Source: Undaria pinnatifida
Taxonomy: Eukaryota > Sar > Phaeophyceae > Laminariales > Alariaceae
DNA: 64,000 nt
Direction: 5' to 3'
NCBI GenBank assembly: GCA_012845835.1
Contig: JABAKD010000030.1
Coordinates: 14,045,076-14,109,075 of the forward strand
Below the pieces are notes generated by a model, which was not told the DNA's origin, searched no databases, and saw only the letters and a program-made list of their open reading frames with translations. The position numbers and the translations under genes are program-made. Below are positions 60,284-64,000 of the stretch, piece after piece; within the stretch, counting starts at the first letter, position 1, and each line of letters starts with the position of its first letter.

Positions 60284-63200
60284 CTGCCTTGGATCCAGGT
60301 GGGAAGGGAGCAATGGCGTATGGGAGCAAGGGAGTTCCGTTTGTTATTTGTCACAGATCTATAGAAGAAGACCTCAAGGCTCAAAGACAATGTCGTAAAG
60401 AACCGCGGTTTGACTCCTTGACTGACGGCTGACAGCTACATAGAATTATATGGTGTCTTGACTAACTCGAATAGACCGGTCTCCTAGTAGAGCAGGCGTC
60501 AGGGCTTTCGATTGATACACCAGCCCTTCTGATATTTTGATTGGTTTTCAGTTACTCGTATCATATTTTTAATTTCTGTTTTGGCCCGAAAACCGAATAC
60601 ACGGACCGAATTGAATAACGGAAATGGAAATTGGAAATGTGAAGTATGAGAACATATCGATTAATCTTCATCGCTATCAAGGAGACAAGATTCATGTCCT
60701 TGTACTACGACTCGTACTGCTGTGTGTGTCGTCTACCGCTCTTTCTACCCAACGACATCAGTACACCCAGTGTCCGTGCTGATTCTTCATCCATCCTTCG
60801 TTGAGAGATACAACTTGTGTGGTCACAGACTGTGAGGCAGAGTAAACTAAACAGCAGTTACTGTAGTCGCAATTCGTCAAGGTAACGCAAGTGAAATGTT
60901 ACGAAGCGTACCGGGTACGATTACACAACGAATTTTAAGTTCGATCATAAAAATATGAAAACAGAGCAAAAAAAAAGAAACCAGAGGAACAAAAAAGAAA
61001 AAAAATCGACAAAAGTTCTGTACGAGTAGTTAGTTGCATTGTATGATACAGAGTACGTCTCTGCATGGTACGTAGAGCAACGTTTTGCACCAAACTCCGC
61101 GTGTGCACGTTGGACTACCGTCTTCCGAGCTCACTTCCTCGGGTTTTTCAGGAGGACCCCACTTGGTCGGCCTGCTGCGCGCTTGCAAACCAACGCTGCA
61201 CACCACCAAACGGTTTGTTGGACAGGATGATGGCAGAACTTTGTCGATGAACACTCACCGGTGCCCTTTGGGGTGCAATTGTTGGCTCTATTGACCAGCT
61301 GAATGAAGAAGGAGCTGTTTCCAGCAGGCCACACTTTTCTTCTTTTTGCGAGATCCGAGGTCCGATTTTAGCAGGTGCGAATCGAAGAGGCGAAGGGGGT
61401 GAATGCTCAAACTTGAACTTCGGTAAAAGCAGGAGGAACAGCTTTGTTTGGGCTGCGTATGTGAAGTGAAAGCCATTCCCCGAGAGGGGCTCAGCGAAGA
61501 GCACACGTCTAGTTCGTTACAACAAACGAGTGCGAAAAGTCACAAACGAGTCGTGACCATCATGTAAATATCGTTTCACTGCTGCTGCTGCTGTAGTATT
61601 GAGTTAATTGTAGATTTTGAAAAGTTCACAAATCAATTACATCTCGGGAGATAAAGAGCAAGGAGGTCTATTGGCTTGACGTCTTACTGCCTAGGGCGTA
61701 GTCCCTCGCTAGTGCAGTGACTTGCCAGTCGACAACACCCGCACTGAAGTAAGACCCCGGACTTTCCCGGCATGGTGCGGTACGCGGTACTCCGCAGGAC
61801 GAGGTCGAGACAAGCAAGCGCTTTTCACCGCACTGAACTGGGCCTGCGCACTAAGGGTACCGCACTAAAAGAACGCGGTACGACGACTATTATTATTATC
61901 AATACTATAATAATATTGTTGTATTGTACTGCATTTTTTTTACGTCATTTTTGCACTCGGCGAGCCAGAGCCTTTTGGACTAGATAGAGCCGTGATCACA
62001 GGAGGTGTCTTCCCTCCTCCCCGTCGGTGCGTGCCGTCATTTTTATACAAAAAATATTTCAAGGGCGTCAGCCGTGATTTCGACGAATTTCAGGTCGTCA
62101 ATAGACTACTCATCTTCGCACGCGCATAGGGTTCAGCATTCCCGCTTTTCAGCTCCTTTATTATGCTCGTCGATTTACACCGAATTTCGCCTGATTCGCG
62201 TTCTTGCACTTCGTCCGGTCAATTGGTAAGAGTCCCTTGCGAGGCTCGAATCTACGACATCGACCTTCCTCAATAGTTACGCGGGCTTGCTATGCTATTT
62301 CGACCACCGGGGACGCCGTGTTGTAGGCTATATATGTACGATACATCATGGTAAAATGAAACTATACATCATGCCGTACAGGAAGTTTGAAGCACCCTGT
62401 ACTGCTGCTGCAGTTGGGGTTTGGCATAGGAAGCAGCGGCAGCTGCGATGACAATTAACTACTTCGTCGTACTACTGTATCATAATAATACAGTCAGTAG
62501 TTTGGGAGACCCTCGTACGGCCCAATTCACGATCGTCCTTCGCCTTTCTCAATCACCACCAATGGCGCGTGGCTGCTATCGAAGCTATATACGGTAGACT
62601 ATATGAATAATAGTAACAACAGGCAGCGTGCACAATTCAACCAACCAGCTTGTGTGTTCTGCGTTGCTGATTGCGCTGGCTTTGGAGCTCCATTTTCACA
62701 TTTTCACGCCAGATTTTATACCAGAGGGGCACTTTTTATTTTTATGTACCAGTATGTCTGTACGGTAGGTACGTCGTACACGATTACAACAGCAGTGCCA
62801 GGTATAATACGCTGCGGCACAAGGCACAAGCCACCTACTACCAGGTATCATAGTATGATGAAACCAAAAGCAAGAGGCCTGGCGCTCGCTCCTGGTATGG
62901 TACGAGTTACGAAGAGGACCAGTGGCATGCAACGTGCTTCAATTTTAGTGACGAGCATCAACCATGGACTGCTGTAGCGGTGACCCGCACGTCAAAGGCT
63001 CCCCTGGAGTCGGTATCAACACTTATACACTTATACCGACAACCAACCAATGGCGGGTTGCATCTCAAGTATAGTAGTGTCATACGTGCGCGGCACTCGA
63101 TGCCTTTGGACTTTGGAGCGACGATGCCGGACCCGCGGCATCGACTGATGATGGTGTCGCGGTGTCGGTAGTTGGCAGTTTGACCAAGCTCGCGATTGCG

Positions 63201-64000
63201 GCGCAACCTGTGCACGCCCACTGTTTTTGATTGGCCAGAACTCACGGTCCCGCCACACATGACGGCGAAGAACGGAGAACGCAACAAGAAAAGTGTAAGA
63301 TTGAACGTAAAAAACAAACCAAAACCTCGCCATCGACAGCGCGGGGCGTACTCTGAAACCGAGTAAAAAACACGAAAAGCGTTGTTCTATCTTGTACAGG
63401 TAGACAGGTCGACCTACTGTTGTAGACACCCATCTTGTGTGGTTTGTTTTTCATTAGACTAGTATGTCCTGGGGGGAGAGAGGTGTCGTCCCGAAATGTT
63501 TTCGTATTCCCTGGTGGTGTCCTGCTGCTGCGGTTTTGACTGCTGCTGCCACACTAGCTATGCCACACAGACAAGCGATCACCACGTGCTTTAGGTTGTT
63601 TTGTACCAAGCACGTTGTTAGACGTCACACGAGTGAGTGGTGCACTGCCTGCACCATGAAGCACTCCATACTACCCGAGGTACTATTAATACTAAAACTG
63701 CACGCTGCCTCACGCGGCCCACGTACAGCAAAACAAAAATACTAGTCTAGACTAACCGTCCAGCGCAAAGTGCAGTAGTGTCATGTTGTACATGTGCGTT
63801 GTACAAGGCCTTGCACCGCACTTCGGACACCAAGTGTGTATCGCCCTGACCCAGCAGCCTGTGTTGTTCCTTTTGTGGTCGGTGCCGTCGCCGTCACTTG
63901 GTTCGTCAGTGTTTCCCTCTACTACCAGGTACCAGGTACACATTAGTATGAATAAAATCAAGCCCCAAACGGATTGCTGGCATGTCACCCCCCAGAAGCG
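60284..64000. other. Right-hand region, no gene recognised
   Basis: Open frames are short and unrecognised. The region includes dispersed repeats (62055-62190) and a tRNA-like fragment near 62218-62258 (D-arm-like TCAATTGGTAAGAG and T-arm-like GGCTCGAATC only about 11 bases apart), too short to be a tRNA. Three copies of the TACCAGGTA word lie at 62839, 63923 and 63930. Confidence 0.4.
62055..62190 (+). repeat. Dispersed repeat: TTTCAAGGGCGTCAGCC segment plus CGCATAGGGTTCAGCA segment
   Basis: The first half matches 44380-44450. The second half (GCGCATAGGGTTCAGCA, then CTCGTCGATTT) matches 27484-27530 in HIRA intron 4. Confidence 0.5.

Noticed and set aside
62218-62258. Possible tRNA
   Set aside because: D-arm-like and T-arm-like words are present, but they are about 11 bases apart, with no anticodon arm and no acceptor pairing.

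Overview
The window is nuclear DNA from a complex eukaryote. Five multi-exon protein genes could be chained exon by exon with matching splice phases, and fragments of a sixth are visible. Introns use GT-AG borders and are often 0.5 to 7 kb long. They are packed with microsatellites, minisatellites and decayed DNA transposons. Genes are sparse, proteins carry Gly- and Ala-rich low-complexity insertions, and GC is near 50 percent. This fits a stramenopile, most likely a brown alga. The taxonomic call is inference, not proof.

Layout. An ARF-family small GTPase lies on the + strand (1672-7210, 4 exons). Its 3.5 kb second intron holds a hAT transposon remnant. Convergent to it on the - strand is a ketopantoate hydroxymethyltransferase, panB (21879 down to 9154, 7 exons). 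Its 6.7 kb intron 5 contains two back-to-back foldback repeats, and its intron 1 contains a Mutator-like element with a perfect 9-bp target duplication. Head-to-head with panB, across about 395 bp, is the histone chaperone HIRA (+, 22275-35674, 10 exons, about 1467 aa), with a roughly 380-bp TTG array in intron 8. A 5.3 kb repeat-rich spacer follows. Next is NDUFAF7/MidA, the complex I assembly arginine methyltransferase (- strand, 52488 down to 40983, 8 exons, about 585 aa). Its introns hold a TA-flanked terminal-inverted-repeat transposon and a 2.2 kb element with 8-bp duplications and dozens of subterminal CCTATTG/CAATAGG motifs. Further right, on the - strand, is an unrecognised single-pass membrane protein with a bulb-lectin-like segment (59090 down to 54828, 4 exons). 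Two phase-matched exons of an unidentified gene lie near 60 kb. The rest, to 64 kb, is repeat-rich and shows no recognised gene.

The genes are ordinary housekeeping functions (vesicle or membrane GTPase, pantothenate synthesis, replication-independent chromatin assembly, respiratory complex I assembly) and do not form a pathway. The unusual content is the intronic and intergenic DNA: at least four classes of DNA transposon, local duplications of splice junctions in NDUFAF7, and a 9-base word (TACCAGGTA or its complement) found 15 times where about 0.5 would be expected. I found no CRISPR array, rRNA, complete tRNA, virus-like gene cluster or toxin gene.
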